Assembly: GCA_964466455.1 (NCBI GenBank)
Contig: CAYXNL010000018.1
Coordinates: 1-36,966, forward strand
Source of the DNA: S010-25 sp964466455
GTDB lineage: Bacteria > Pseudomonadota > Gammaproteobacteria > SZUA-229
Reading direction: 5' to 3'
DNA: 36,966 nucleotides
Under the pieces are notes generated by a model that saw only the letters and a program-made list of their open reading frames with translations, had not been told where the DNA came from and searched no databases. The translations under genes were made by a program, and so were the position numbers. Shown one piece after another: positions 17,993 to 26,627 of this stretch. Numbering within the stretch: the first letter of the stretch is position 1; each line of letters opens with the position of its first letter.

Positions 17993-19039
17993 TTATAAAT
18001 CCATTTCCTGTTCAGGCGATTCAATAAGCGCTGTAATCATGACAATAGCCTGCTGCCATTTTTTACTCAATAATAATGCATCACGGTTACTTTCATGCTT
18101 GCCATGCATTTGCATCAGACGTACCTGACTGGTCGGGTTAATATAACCTTTAAGATATTCTACCGCTTCTACTGCACCGTCGGTATGGTTGCAGACCAGC
18201 GCCATATCACAACCAGCAGATAATGCAGCCTCTGCACGTTCACCAAAGCCACCCTCAACACCAGCGGCTTCCATACTTAAATCATCACTGAAGATAGCAC
18301 CCTGAAAGTTTAGCTGTGTACGTAATATTGTATTTAACCAGTAAGAGGAATAACCCGCTGGTTTCATATCGACTTTATCGTAGATTACGTGTGCGGGCAT
18401 AATACCAGCCAGACCGTTTTCTATCATATGTTTAAAAGGTAGTATATCGTGTTGCATAATCACATCCAGTTCACGATGATCTACTGGCATCGCTATATGT
18501 GAATCTTCTACTACCGCACCGTGTCCGGGAAAATGCTTACCCACTGCACTCATCCCGGCTTCAAGCATACCATGCATAAAAGCATAGGCCAGAGTGGCAA
18601 CCGTTTGGGGGTTACGGGCAAAGGCACGATCACCAATAACGCCACTGACACCATAGGCAAGATCCAGTACCGGAGCAAAACTGAAATCAACACCGATCGC
18701 CCGTAATTCACTGGCCATTAACCAGCCTGCGGTGGTTGCCAGCATTCTTCCACGACTATTATTATGCTGAAAAATCCTGCCATAGGCGGCTGCCGGAGGC
18801 AACGTGGTAAAACCTTCATGAAAACGCTGCACACGCCCCCCTTCATGATCGATCGCAACCAGCAGTTTTGGCTTTCTCAGTGTATGTATTTCATCAATTA
18901 GCTCACTAATTTGCTGGATTGATTCAAAATTTCGGGTAAACAGAATAACCCCGCCAACTTCCGCCTGTTGTAACAGAAATTTTTCAGTATCACTGATTTG
19001 TGTACCAGCAAAATCAATCATTAAAGGACCGGGTGACAT
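17993..19039 (-). CDS. nagZ: Beta-N-acetylhexosaminidase NagZ
   Basis: 348 residues from the ATG at 19039, preceded by AAGGAAC and giving MSPGPLMIDFAG, the usual NagZ opening. An ORF extension to 19075 overlaps yqiA and is unlikely. GH3 features: VAIDHEGGRVQRFHEGFT, the catalytic His loop KHFPGHG (168-174) with EDSH, and the nucleophile region FSDDLSM (Asp252). It removes N-acetylglucosamine from anhydromuropeptides in the cytoplasm during peptidoglycan recycling. It starts 10 bases after the yqiA stop, so the two form an operon. Confidence 0.95.
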   Translation of the reverse strand: MSPGPLMIDFAGTQISDTEKFLLQQAEVGGVILFTRNFESIQQISELIDEIHTLRKPKLLVAIDHEGGRVQRFHEGFTTLPPAAAYGRIFQHNNSRGRMLATTAGWLMASELRAIGVDFSFAPVLDLAYGVSGVIGDRAFARNPQTVATLAYAFMHGMLEAGMSAVGKHFPGHGAVVEDSHIAMPVDHRELDVIMQHDILPFKHMIENGLAGIMPAHVIYDKVDMKPAGYSSYWLNTILRTQLNFQGAIFSDDLSMEAAGVEGGFGERAEAALSAGCDMALVCNHTDGAVEAVEYLKGYINPTSQVRLMQMHGKHESNRDALLLSKKWQQAIVMITALIESPEQEMDL

Positions 19040-19049
19040 AGTGGTTCCT

Positions 19050-19643
19050 TTATTCCTTTTTACATTGAATGTCACAGAAATCTAGCAGTTGCGTAATGTG
19101 GTTTTCAAACCCACTGAAAGCATGTTTGCCACCTTCTTCAATAAGCAAAGTTGATTGCTGGTATTTATCTGTAGCTTCTCGATAATCCAGGGTTTCATCA
19201 CCAGTCTGTAACAATACCAGAAAGTTCTGTGGATGCATCAGCTGTGGAAGATAAATATCACGTAATTGCTGGATATGTGTTTCATCAAAAATCCAGGTTC
19301 GATTACTGTAATAAAATTTATTTTCACCCAGACAGGTTTCCAGTGTTTTAAAGGGGGTAACAGCCGGGTTAATCAATACTGCCGGACAGTTATATTTCTC
19401 AGCCAGCCAGGTAGCATAATATCCACCTAAGGAACTACCCGCCACGCTCAGTATGTTATGCCGGGAAATTTTCTCAGCAAGCGTGGAAAGCATGTAAATG
19501 GCCTGTTCAGGTATTTCCGAAATTTGTGGGATAAAAATGTGTTCGGCACATCCATGTTGCGTCATATAGCTTTTCAGTACCTGCGCCTTATGTGACTGTG
19601 GTGAACTATTAAATCCATGCAAGTAAAGTAATTTTCTATTCAT
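19050..19643 (-). CDS. yqiA: YqiA/YcfP family alpha/beta-fold esterase
   Basis: 197 residues from the ATG at 19643 (MNRKLLYLHGFNSSPQS, the typical family start; E. coli YqiA is 193). The nucleophile elbow GSSLGG is at residues 69-74 with Ser71. LINPAVTPF, QTGDETLDY and a catalytic-His region GGKHAFSGFE follow. Family members hydrolyse short acyl esters. The physiological substrate is unknown. No Shine-Dalgarno sequence is seen, and the start lies 9 bases after the hairpin that ends the HU-like gene, so translation starts in its U-rich tail. It is followed at once by nagZ. Confidence 0.9.
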   Translation of the reverse strand: MNRKLLYLHGFNSSPQSHKAQVLKSYMTQHGCAEHIFIPQISEIPEQAIYMLSTLAEKISRHNILSVAGSSLGGYYATWLAEKYNCPAVLINPAVTPFKTLETCLGENKFYYSNRTWIFDETHIQQLRDIYLPQLMHPQNFLVLLQTGDETLDYREATDKYQQSTLLIEEGGKHAFSGFENHITQLLDFCDIQCKKE

Positions 19644-19652
19644 AAAATAAAG

Positions 19653-19681
19653 AACCCTGTAAAACAATGCCTTACAGGGTT
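19653..19681 (-). terminator. Hairpin terminator of the HU-like gene, just before yqiA
   Basis: Perfect 10-bp stem AACCCTGTAA / TTACAGGGTT with a 9-base loop. On the minus strand it is followed by CTTTATTTT. The stem and loop contain the 18-bp motif that recurs at 20233-20250 on the other side of the HU-like gene. Confidence 0.75.
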
Positions 19682-19765
19682 AATCTCATGCGCTGCTTTG
19701 ATTATTATTATAAGTTATTGAAATTTAAGTTAGCCACAGATAAGAAGTGTATATAATTCTTCGTT

Positions 19766-20173
19766 TTAACTTGCTGCCATATCCTTTAATGCCTTCAATG
19801 GCAGTACTTTAATCACTTTACGTGCTGGTTTTGCCGCAACATCCATCAGTTCTCCGGGCCGAAACGGGTTCGGTACATTTTTTTTCGCTTTGCTTGCCGG
19901 TTTTTTATTTACCTTGATTTTCAGCAGACCCGGTACTTTAAATTCACCCGCACCACGTGATTTGACATGCCCTTCAATGACATTATTAAGGCTGTCGAAA
20001 ACTGCTGCTATATCTTTACGTGCAAGGCCGGTATCTTCAGAAATATGCGCATACAACTGTGATTTTGTATAGGCATCTTTAATTGCTTTAATTTTTTTTT
20101 CAGGCGTAGCTTCTTTTACTGCTTTTGTTCCGGTAACTTTTTTCTTACTCACTTTCTTTTTCGCTATTGCCAT
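19766..20173 (-). CDS. HU/IHF-family DNA-binding protein with Lys-rich N-terminal tail
   Basis: 135 residues, longer than the ~90 of HU. An N-terminal Lys/Thr-rich extension (residues 1-30) is followed by the HU-fold region: TKSQLYAHISEDTGLARKDIAAVFDSL, then the beta-arm part FKVPGLLKIKVNKKPASKAKK and the conserved NPFRPGE. A basic Ala/Lys tail closes it. The family bends or bundles DNA and organises the nucleoid. AAAGGG lies eight bases before the ATG. It is monocistronic, with a hairpin terminator downstream. Confidence 0.88.
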   Translation of the reverse strand: MAIAKKKVSKKKVTGTKAVKEATPEKKIKAIKDAYTKSQLYAHISEDTGLARKDIAAVFDSLNNVIEGHVKSRGAGEFKVPGLLKIKVNKKPASKAKKNVPNPFRPGELMDVAAKPARKVIKVLPLKALKDMAAS

Positions 20174-20455
20174 TAGTTATACCCTTTGGTGGTAATCGTT
20201 ATTATTTATTATTTCTGCTTAAGCTGATAATCTAAAACAATGCCTTACAGATTTATTGAATAATAAGAAAATGCCGAATTAATCCGAGTTTCATTATAAA
20301 TTCAAATTTTTATTGTTTACGCAGGTTCTCCTGTAAGACTTATGAAGCATGTTTTATATCGTAACCGCAACAAAGTAAATAGTTTTTTTTAAATTATTGC
20401 GATTTTTACTATAAATAGCGAGTTTTCGGTCTTTCTCAGGTTACAAAACCGGCAA
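20174..20455. repeat. Region upstream of the HU-like gene with copies of an 18-bp motif
   Basis: TAAAACAATGCCTTACAG at 20233-20250 repeats 19660-19677 exactly. A related inverted copy (CTGTAAG...GCATGTTTTA, with eight extra bases) lies at 20331-20356. On the minus strand the 20233 copy can fold into a weaker hairpin with the same loop sequence. No gene is seen here. The region must hold the HU promoter, but no clear -10/-35 pair was identified. Confidence 0.7.
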
Positions 20456-21004
20456 TTAGCCTGTGTTTCTGTAAATCATTACGACAGCATGTACGGCAAG
20501 CCCTTCTTTACGTCCGGTAAAACCAAGTTGCTCGGTTGTGGTTGCCTTGATATTTATCTGCTGCCTGTCAAGTGACATTATTTGGCCAAGCTGTTCTCGC
20601 ATCGCCTGTATATAAGGTGAAAGTTTTGGTGACTGTGCAATAATAGTGGTATCAATATTTGCAATACAATAACCGTGCTGTGTAACCATTTGAAGAACAT
20701 GTTGCAATAACAGAGCACTATTAATGTTTTTATAGCGTGTATCACTATCGGGAAAATGCTGGCCAATATCTCCGGCAGCAATCGCCCCGAGTAATGCATC
20801 ACATAATGCATGGATCAGTACATCACCATCGGAATGCGCGATGAATCCGGCATCATATGGAATTCTAACACCAGCCAGAATAATATGATCACCACTACCA
20901 TAGCGGTGTACATCATAACCATGACCAATACGAAATGGCGGAGATGTGAAAGTATCCACTATTTTCTGCTGTTCTGCGCTATCAGGTGTGGTGTGATGAT
21001 GCAT
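20456..21004 (-). CDS. ispF: 2-C-methyl-D-erythritol 2,4-cyclodiphosphate synthase
   Basis: 182 residues. The core begins FRIGHGYDVHRY, with the metal ligands Asp and His of DVH, then HSDGDVLIHALCDALLGA, DIGQHFPDSD and TTTEQLGFTGRKEGLAVHA. It forms MEcPP from CDP-ME-2-phosphate in the non-mevalonate isoprenoid pathway. About 23 residues precede the usual start, so either an N-terminal extension is real or translation begins at an internal codon such as the GTG of Val16. It follows ispD by 31 bases in the same direction. Confidence 0.94.
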   Translation of the reverse strand: MHHHTTPDSAEQQKIVDTFTSPPFRIGHGYDVHRYGSGDHIILAGVRIPYDAGFIAHSDGDVLIHALCDALLGAIAAGDIGQHFPDSDTRYKNINSALLLQHVLQMVTQHGYCIANIDTTIIAQSPKLSPYIQAMREQLGQIMSLDRQQINIKATTTEQLGFTGRKEGLAVHAVVMIYRNTG

Positions 21005-21035
21005 AAGTCAGTTGCCTGTTTGTTTTACGGCTATA

Positions 21036-21800
21036 TTATAATAAGTGAGAAAGATACAGCTCAGCCAGTCGGAGGTCATTAGGACGGGTTATTTTTATAT
21101 TATCTTCATGCCCATCTACCAGTATGGGGGAATAACCCGCCTGTTCCATTGCCGATGCTTCATCAGTAATAGGATGATGTTTTAACATTGCATTTTCCAG
21201 TGCCAGTTTCAGTTGTTTCATGGGAAAATACTGTGGCGTTAATGCGTGCCAGAGCCCCTCACGTTCAATGGTTTTATGCACTGAAGGTTGATCCGATCGT
21301 TGACGTTTCATTGTATCTCTAACAGGTAGTGCAAGTAATCCACCACCTGTATTACTACCTACTTTTTCAATCAGCTGGCAAATATCGGATTCACGGATAC
21401 ACGGGCGCACCGCATCATGCACCATTACCCAGTCTGTCTCAATATTAAAAAGCGGGCTTTGTTGCAGGCATTGCAGTGCATTGTGTACCGAATCACAGCG
21501 CTCTACACCACCCGGCGCGCGAATAAGCGGTTTGCTGGATAAAATTGAAATATCGTCCCAGTGAGTATCCTGTGTTTGCAGGGAAATAACCAGGCCGGTG
21601 ATACTTTCAAAAGAAAGCAGACGTTCTACTGTATGTGCAATGACTGGTCTGCCCAGCAGTGTTAAATACTGTTTGGGAATATCACGCTGCATACGCATAC
21701 CGATACCAGCAGCCGGTACTACCGCCCAGATAGCAGGCTTTTTAGTCGGCTTTGATAATTTATCGGACATAGGTTTATCAAACATAGGTTTATCAAACAT
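21036..21800 (-). CDS. ispD: 2-C-methyl-D-erythritol 4-phosphate cytidylyltransferase
   Basis: 254 residues from the outermost ATG on this side of the gap. The CTP-binding motif VVPAAGIGMRMQRDIPKQYL is complete, followed by HDAVRPCI, VRDTMK and HHPITDEASAMEQAGY. It makes CDP-ME from MEP and CTP. The N-terminus is odd: MFDKPMFDKPMSDK comes from a 15-bp tandem repeat in which every unit carries an in-frame ATG. The repeat adjoins a 100-N gap, so the copy number and true start are uncertain. The first family-like residues begin near AIWAVVPAAG. Confidence 0.93.
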   Translation of the reverse strand: MFDKPMFDKPMSDKLSKPTKKPAIWAVVPAAGIGMRMQRDIPKQYLTLLGRPVIAHTVERLLSFESITGLVISLQTQDTHWDDISILSSKPLIRAPGGVERCDSVHNALQCLQQSPLFNIETDWVMVHDAVRPCIRESDICQLIEKVGSNTGGGLLALPVRDTMKRQRSDQPSVHKTIEREGLWHALTPQYFPMKQLKLALENAMLKHHPITDEASAMEQAGYSPILVDGHEDNIKITRPNDLRLAELYLSHLL

Positions 21801-21976
21801 AAGTATAGATAAAATATTACCNNNNNNNNNNNNNNNNNNNNNNNNNNNNNNNNNNNNNNNNNNNNNNNNNNNNNNNNNNNNNNNNNNNNNNNNNNNNNNN
21901 NNNNNNNNNNNNNNNNNNNNNACATAGGTTTATCAAACATAGGTTTATCAAACATAAGTATAGATAAAATATTACC
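21767..21976. other. Assembly gap (100 N at 21822-21921) with 55-bp duplicated ends and 15-bp repeats
   Basis: Bases 21767-21821 equal 21922-21976 exactly, again 55 bases, so the two contigs probably overlap. The shared segment contains the 15-bp repeat ACATAGGTTTATCAA that encodes MFDKP at the ispD start. The real number of units in the genome may differ. Confidence 0.92.
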
Positions 21977-21988
21977 TGTTTCTGCACA

Positions 21989-22024
21989 TACTAAGGAGAC
22001 CGGTAATTACCGGTCTCCTTAGTA
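21989..22024. repeat. 36-bp perfect palindrome at the ftsB 3' end
   Basis: The left half TACTAAGGAGACCGGTAA is followed at once by its exact reverse complement. The first 18 bases match the 24-bp elements at 9459 and 35719 except for one base. The ftsB stop codon (21991-21993) lies inside. It could fold as a long stem, but has no T-run, so terminator function is uncertain. Confidence 0.88.
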
Positions 22025-22368
22025 GTATGTACCGGTAACGTTTTAGAAGCAGATTTCTCTTCGTTTTTCTTTTCGGTAGCCGCCTTATTTTTCCCGGCAG
22101 GTTCGATTACCTGATAATACACTTCGCCTTTTTTAATCATGCCCAGTTCGCTGCGGGCACGCTCTTCCACCGCCCGCAGGCCTTTTTTAAGATCGCGAAC
22201 TTCTGCCTCCAGAGACTGATTTCGCTCTTCAAGCTGGTTCACTCTGGTTTTTACGCCATTAACTTCCTGCTGAAGTTCCAGTACTTCAGGAACACCACCA
22301 TCCTGGAACCATATTTTATATTGTAACCAGAACAGCAGGACAAGCAGGACAAAAGCGAGTATTTTCAC
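21991..22368 (-). CDS. ftsB: Cell division protein FtsB
   Basis: 125 residues. One N-terminal membrane segment (residues ~3-18, ILAFVLLVLLFWLQYKIWF) precedes a coiled coil (~28-75) and the conserved EERARSELGMIKKGEVYYQV. It bridges FtsL and FtsQ in the divisome and helps activate septal peptidoglycan synthesis. A Lys/Glu-rich tail (residues ~92-125) is longer than in the ~103-residue E. coli protein. Its last five residues are encoded by the palindromic repeat. The eno-ftsB-ispD order is typical. Confidence 0.93.
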   Translation of the reverse strand: MKILAFVLLVLLFWLQYKIWFQDGGVPEVLELQQEVNGVKTRVNQLEERNQSLEAEVRDLKKGLRAVEERARSELGMIKKGEVYYQVIEPAGKNKAATEKKNEEKSASKTLPVHTTKETGNYRSP

Positions 22369-22400
22369 CTGAAAATTAGTATCCGGTTACCAGTGAATGA

Positions 22401-23681
22401 TTAAGCCAGATGTTTAAAGGCTGATCTTCCAGCATAGACCGCATCACTACCAAGTGCTTCTTCAATGCGTAATAGCTGGTTATATTTAGCAATACGATCT
22501 GAACGTGACAATGAACCGGTTTTAATCTGACCAGCATGGGTAGCAACGGCCAGATCAGCAATGGTGCTGTCTTCAGTTTCACCGGAACGATGGGAAATAA
22601 CGGTAGTATAATTTGCATCATGTGCCATAGTGATCGCTTCCAGTGTTTCACTTAATGTACCGATCTGATTAAATTTGATCAGCACGGAATTAGCAACATG
22701 TTTTTCAATACCCTGCCGTATAATGGAAGTGTTGGTTACGAATAGATCATCACCAACCAGTTGTACGCGGTTACCGAGTTTTTCAGTATGGTAGGCCCAG
22801 CCTTCCCAGTCGCCTTCATCAAGCCCGTCTTCAACACTGATAATCGGATATTGATCCACCCAGCCGGCAAGATAATCGGTAAATTCATTGGAGTGAAAAC
22901 TTTTACCTTCAGAAGTCAGGGTATAAATGCCCTCTTTATAAAATTCAGAAGCCGCTGCATCCAGCCCCAGACAAATATCTTTGCCTGCGCTAAAACCGGC
23001 CTTGTTAATTGCTTCAAGTATTACTTCAATGGCCTCTTCATTCGATGAAAGATTGGGGGCAAACCCCCCTTCATCACCAACGGTAGTCGTCATACCGCGA
23101 CTGGCGAGAACGGATTTCAGCGTATGAAAAACCTCCACACCATAGCGTAAGGCTTCCTTAAAACTTGGCGCACCAACAGGCAGAATCATAAATTCCTGCA
23201 AATCCACACTATTATCGGCATGCTCGCCACCATTGATAATATTCATCATCGGTACCGGCATAAGACCGGAACCGTCTCCCAGATAGGCATACAGAGGCTG
23301 TTTCGCTTCGGCAGCACCAGCATGGGCATTAGCCAGTGACGCGGACAGCAAAGCATTGGCACCTAATCGTTCTTTGGTGGCAGTACCATCAAGCTCAATC
23401 ATTTTACGATCAATCCCTTCCTGATCACTAACATCCATGCCGATAATAGCATCACTGATTTCACCATTCACATTGGCAACAGCCTTGCTTACTCCCTTGC
23501 CGTGATAACGGCTTTTATCACCATCGCGTAATTCCAGTGCTTCACGTATGCCGGTAGAGGCACCGGAAGGTACCGCAGCACGACCGCAAACACCGCTTTC
23601 CAGGGTGATCTCTGCTTCAATGGTAGGATTTCCACGTGAATCGAGAATTTCGCGCGCATGGATTTTTGTAATCTTCGACAT
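22401..23681 (-). CDS. eno: Enolase
   Basis: 426 residues. Signature blocks: AREILDSRGNPTIEAE, SGASTGIREALELRD, the metal-binding SVEDGLDEGDWEGW, GDDLFVTN, LIKFNQIGTLSETLEAI and the catalytic-loop SHRSGETEDSTIADLAVA. It interconverts 2-phosphoglycerate and phosphoenolpyruvate, and in many gammaproteobacteria it is also part of the RNA degradosome. It is 32 bases upstream of ftsB and downstream of kdsA, minus strand. Confidence 0.98.
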   Translation of the reverse strand: MSKITKIHAREILDSRGNPTIEAEITLESGVCGRAAVPSGASTGIREALELRDGDKSRYHGKGVSKAVANVNGEISDAIIGMDVSDQEGIDRKMIELDGTATKERLGANALLSASLANAHAGAAEAKQPLYAYLGDGSGLMPVPMMNIINGGEHADNSVDLQEFMILPVGAPSFKEALRYGVEVFHTLKSVLASRGMTTTVGDEGGFAPNLSSNEEAIEVILEAINKAGFSAGKDICLGLDAAASEFYKEGIYTLTSEGKSFHSNEFTDYLAGWVDQYPIISVEDGLDEGDWEGWAYHTEKLGNRVQLVGDDLFVTNTSIIRQGIEKHVANSVLIKFNQIGTLSETLEAITMAHDANYTTVISHRSGETEDSTIADLAVATHAGQIKTGSLSRSDRIAKYNQLLRIEEALGSDAVYAGRSAFKHLA

Positions 23682-23819
23682 ATTTTTCCTGAGTTACTCT
23701 GCTAGGTTAAAAAATAAAAATACAATCTGTGGTTGTAGTAAATTAGTAAGGGGTATGGAAATCAACCCATCATTGTCATACCGGTTGATTAAAGGGCATT
23801 TCTATTAAATGATTGTGCC

Positions 23820-24653
23820 CTAAAGTGATTGTTCGGCGAATGAATTCTTTTTTACCACCGTATCAATCTGCATTAACACGTCAAGCAAGGCGGCCATTTT
23901 ATCCAGTGGCCAGGCATTGGGCCCATCACTTAGTGCTTTTTCCGGATGCGGATGGGTTTCCATAAATAGCCCAGAGATACCAGCGGCAACAGCTGCCCGT
24001 GCCAGTACCGGAATATGTTCCCGTTGTCCCCCTGATGAGCTTCCCTGTCCACCCGGCAGTTGTACCGAGTGAGTGGCGTCATAGACCACCGGACAATCTG
24101 TCTGGCGCATGATAGCCAGCGAACGCATATCGGAAACCAGATTATTGTAACCGAATGAAACCCCGCGTTCACATACCATAATGTTGTTATTACCAGTAGA
24201 ACGGGCTTTATCAACCACATTTTTCATATCAGCCGGGGCCAGAAACTGCCCCTTTTTAATATTAACCGGCTTACCGGTAGCGGCTACACGCAGGATAAAA
24301 TTAGTCTGGCGACAGAGAAAAGCCGGTGTCTGTAACACATCAACAACACTGGCCACTTCATCTATCGGGGTATCTTCATGCACATCGGTTAATACCGGTA
24401 CCCCGATTTCATCTTTTACTTTCTGTAGAATACGCAGCCCCTGCTCGATACCCGGTCCACGAAAACTACTGCCTGATGAGCGATTGGCTTTGTCAAATGA
24501 TGATTTATAGATAAAAGGGATACCCAGTTTTTCTGTGATTAGCTTTAGCTGTGCCGATGTTTCCAGTGCCAACTCTTCACTTTCAATCACACAGGGCCCG
24601 GCAATGAGAAACAGAGGTCTATCAAGGCCAACTTCAAACCCACATAAATTCAT
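23820..24653 (-). CDS. kdsA: 3-deoxy-8-phosphooctulonate synthase
   Basis: 277 residues, a class I DAHP/KDO8P synthase barrel. LIAGPCVIES, YKSSFDKANRSS, VLTDVHE, CRQTNFILRVAATGKPVNIKKGQFLAP and VYDATHSVQLPGG are all present. It condenses phosphoenolpyruvate with arabinose-5-phosphate to give KDO-8-phosphate for the lipopolysaccharide core. An AAGGAG ribosome-binding site lies before the ATG. It follows pyrG by 47 bases. Confidence 0.97.
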   Translation of the reverse strand: MNLCGFEVGLDRPLFLIAGPCVIESEELALETSAQLKLITEKLGIPFIYKSSFDKANRSSGSSFRGPGIEQGLRILQKVKDEIGVPVLTDVHEDTPIDEVASVVDVLQTPAFLCRQTNFILRVAATGKPVNIKKGQFLAPADMKNVVDKARSTGNNNIMVCERGVSFGYNNLVSDMRSLAIMRQTDCPVVYDATHSVQLPGGQGSSSGGQREHIPVLARAAVAAGISGLFMETHPHPEKALSDGPNAWPLDKMAALLDVLMQIDTVVKKNSFAEQSL

Positions 24654-24700
24654 TAAACTAACTCCTTAAATATTCTACTGATTGCGCATGGTTTGCTGTA

Positions 24701-26383
24701 TTACTTTGCGAGGGCTTTGGCTACGATATCTTTTGATGCGTGATACTGTAATGCAGCTTTGATATAACTGGTAAATAAGGGGTGTCCCTTACGTGGTGTT
24801 GAGGTAAATTCCGGGTGAAATTGACAGGCAAGAAACCACGGGTGAATACTATTATTGTCGGTGCTTTCATCCCGGCTGAGCTCAATAACTTCCATCAGAT
24901 TACCATCGCTGGATTTACCACTGACAATCAGTCCGGCAGCCGTAAACTGTGCCAGATATTTGTTATTAAATTCGTAACGGTGGCGATGGCGTTCGGTAAT
25001 TCGCTCCTGCCCGTAGGCTTCGCGCACCAGACTCCCCGCCTGTAGATCACAACCCTGACCACCGAGTCGCATGGTGCCGCCAAGATCAGAGTCTGAATCA
25101 CGTTTTTCGATCCGCCCATTCTCGTCCTGCCATTCTGTAATTAAGGCAATCACCGGGTGGGTGGTAGTAGTATCAAATTCACTACTGTGGGCATCGGTTA
25201 AACCGGCAACATGGCGGGCAAACTCAATAACCGCCAATTGCATACCCAGGCAAATACCCAGAAATGGAATTTTATTTTCACGGGCGTACTGGATTGCCAT
25301 AATTTTACCTTCGATACCACGATCTCCAAAACCGCCGGGAACCAGAATGGCATCAAGATCCTGTAGTGACTGAGTGTCACCGCTTTCCAGTAGTGCCGAA
25401 TCAATATAACGAATATGCACCTGGGCATTATTATGAATACCGGCATGCGTCAGGGCTTCGTTCAGTGACTTGTAGGATTCAGTCAGGTCAACATATTTAC
25501 CCACCATGCCAACGGTAACTTCGTGTGCCGGATTCGTCATTATGAGGACAACTTTATCCCAGTCGGACAGGTCTGCCGGTTTTAGATTCAGCTTCAGTTT
25601 ATCCACAATAATATCGTCAACGCCCTGATCGTGCATCCACTTGGGCAGTTTATAAATATTATCCAGATCAACAGCCGAAATCACTGCTTTTGCCTGTACA
25701 TTCGTGAACAGGGCGATTTTTCTGCGCGCCTCTTCTTCCAGCAGGCGCTCGGAGCGACACAGCAATAAATCTGGCTGGATACCAATTGAGCGTAATTCTT
25801 TCACTGAATGCTGGGTGGGCTTGGTTTTGACCTCACCAGCGGTCGCAATGTACGGTACCAATGTTAAATGAATAAACAGAGCATGTTCATTGCCCAGTTC
25901 CACACCCAGTTGGCGAATGGCTTCCATGAATGGTAAAGATTCAATATCGCCGACAGTCCCGCCAATTTCAATCATGGCAATATCAGCATCTCCTGCTCCC
26001 CTTTTAATACGCGCCTTGATTTCATCCGTAATATGCGGAATAACCTGTACTGTTCCACCAAGATATTCTCCACAGCGTTCCTTGCGAATCACACTCTCAT
26101 ACACTTTACCCGTGGTGAAGTTACTGCTTTTGCCGGTGGGCGTACTCACAAAACGTTCATAATGACCAAGATCAAGGTCGGTTTCTGCACCATCTTCGGT
26201 AACAAAAACTTCACCATGCTGAAAAGGACTCATGGTTCCCGGATCAACGTTAATATAAGGATCCAGTTTCATCATCTTGACTGTAAGGCCACGATTTTCC
26301 AGAATAGCGCCAATCGCGGCCGATGCCAGCCCCTTACCCAACGAGGAAACCACACCACCGGTTACAAATATAAATCGTGTCAT
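24701..26383 (-). CDS. pyrG: CTP synthase
   Basis: 560 residues. The N-terminal amidoligase domain starts MTRFIFVTGGVVSSLGKG, with MKLDPYINVDPGTMSPFQHGE split across residues ~38-60 and EIGGTVGDIES. The C-terminal class I glutamine amidotransferase domain has the nucleophile motif FLGICLGMQ and the His-Glu pair in CQFHPEF. It aminates UTP to CTP using glutamine and ATP. It heads the pyrG-kdsA-eno group. A candidate promoter is at 26498-26526, with a C6 run at the predicted start of transcription. Confidence 0.98.
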   Translation of the reverse strand: MTRFIFVTGGVVSSLGKGLASAAIGAILENRGLTVKMMKLDPYINVDPGTMSPFQHGEVFVTEDGAETDLDLGHYERFVSTPTGKSSNFTTGKVYESVIRKERCGEYLGGTVQVIPHITDEIKARIKRGAGDADIAMIEIGGTVGDIESLPFMEAIRQLGVELGNEHALFIHLTLVPYIATAGEVKTKPTQHSVKELRSIGIQPDLLLCRSERLLEEEARRKIALFTNVQAKAVISAVDLDNIYKLPKWMHDQGVDDIIVDKLKLNLKPADLSDWDKVVLIMTNPAHEVTVGMVGKYVDLTESYKSLNEALTHAGIHNNAQVHIRYIDSALLESGDTQSLQDLDAILVPGGFGDRGIEGKIMAIQYARENKIPFLGICLGMQLAVIEFARHVAGLTDAHSSEFDTTTTHPVIALITEWQDENGRIEKRDSDSDLGGTMRLGGQGCDLQAGSLVREAYGQERITERHRHRYEFNNKYLAQFTAAGLIVSGKSSDGNLMEVIELSRDESTDNNSIHPWFLACQFHPEFTSTPRKGHPLFTSYIKAALQYHASKDIVAKALAK

Positions 26384-26497
26384 GAAAACTGGCCCAGAGT
26401 TACAGAATTAAACAGTAAATAGCTGAATTGAGAAGAAAAGCGAGCGCGCACCGAACACCAAAATGGCTGTCGAAGTACCCATTCTGCTCGGGGGGAT

Positions 26498-26526
26498 ATA
26501 ATAACAAATAAGCTATCGCGCAACAA
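26498..26526 (-). promoter_or_regulatory. Candidate sigma-70 promoter of pyrG, with C6 run at the start site
   Basis: On the minus strand TTGTTG (26521-26526) and TATTAT (26498-26503) are separated by 17 bases. The next bases read ATCCCCCCGAGC, so transcription would begin in or beside a run of six C. Initiation in pyrimidine runs is a known way to sense nucleotide pools at pyr genes. Its use here is inference. Confidence 0.5.
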
Positions 26527-26627
26527 TCAACTGCAAAAGAATAATCCTCTGCAAGCAGCCCGATTCATACAATAAATCGGTAAACTGCTACAATCACCGC
26601 TTTTGCATACGCCTCAGACTAACCACC

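Noticed and set aside
26033..26422. 129-codon reading frame antisense to the pyrG N-terminus
   Set aside because: It lies opposite a highly conserved coding region, with no recognisable product.
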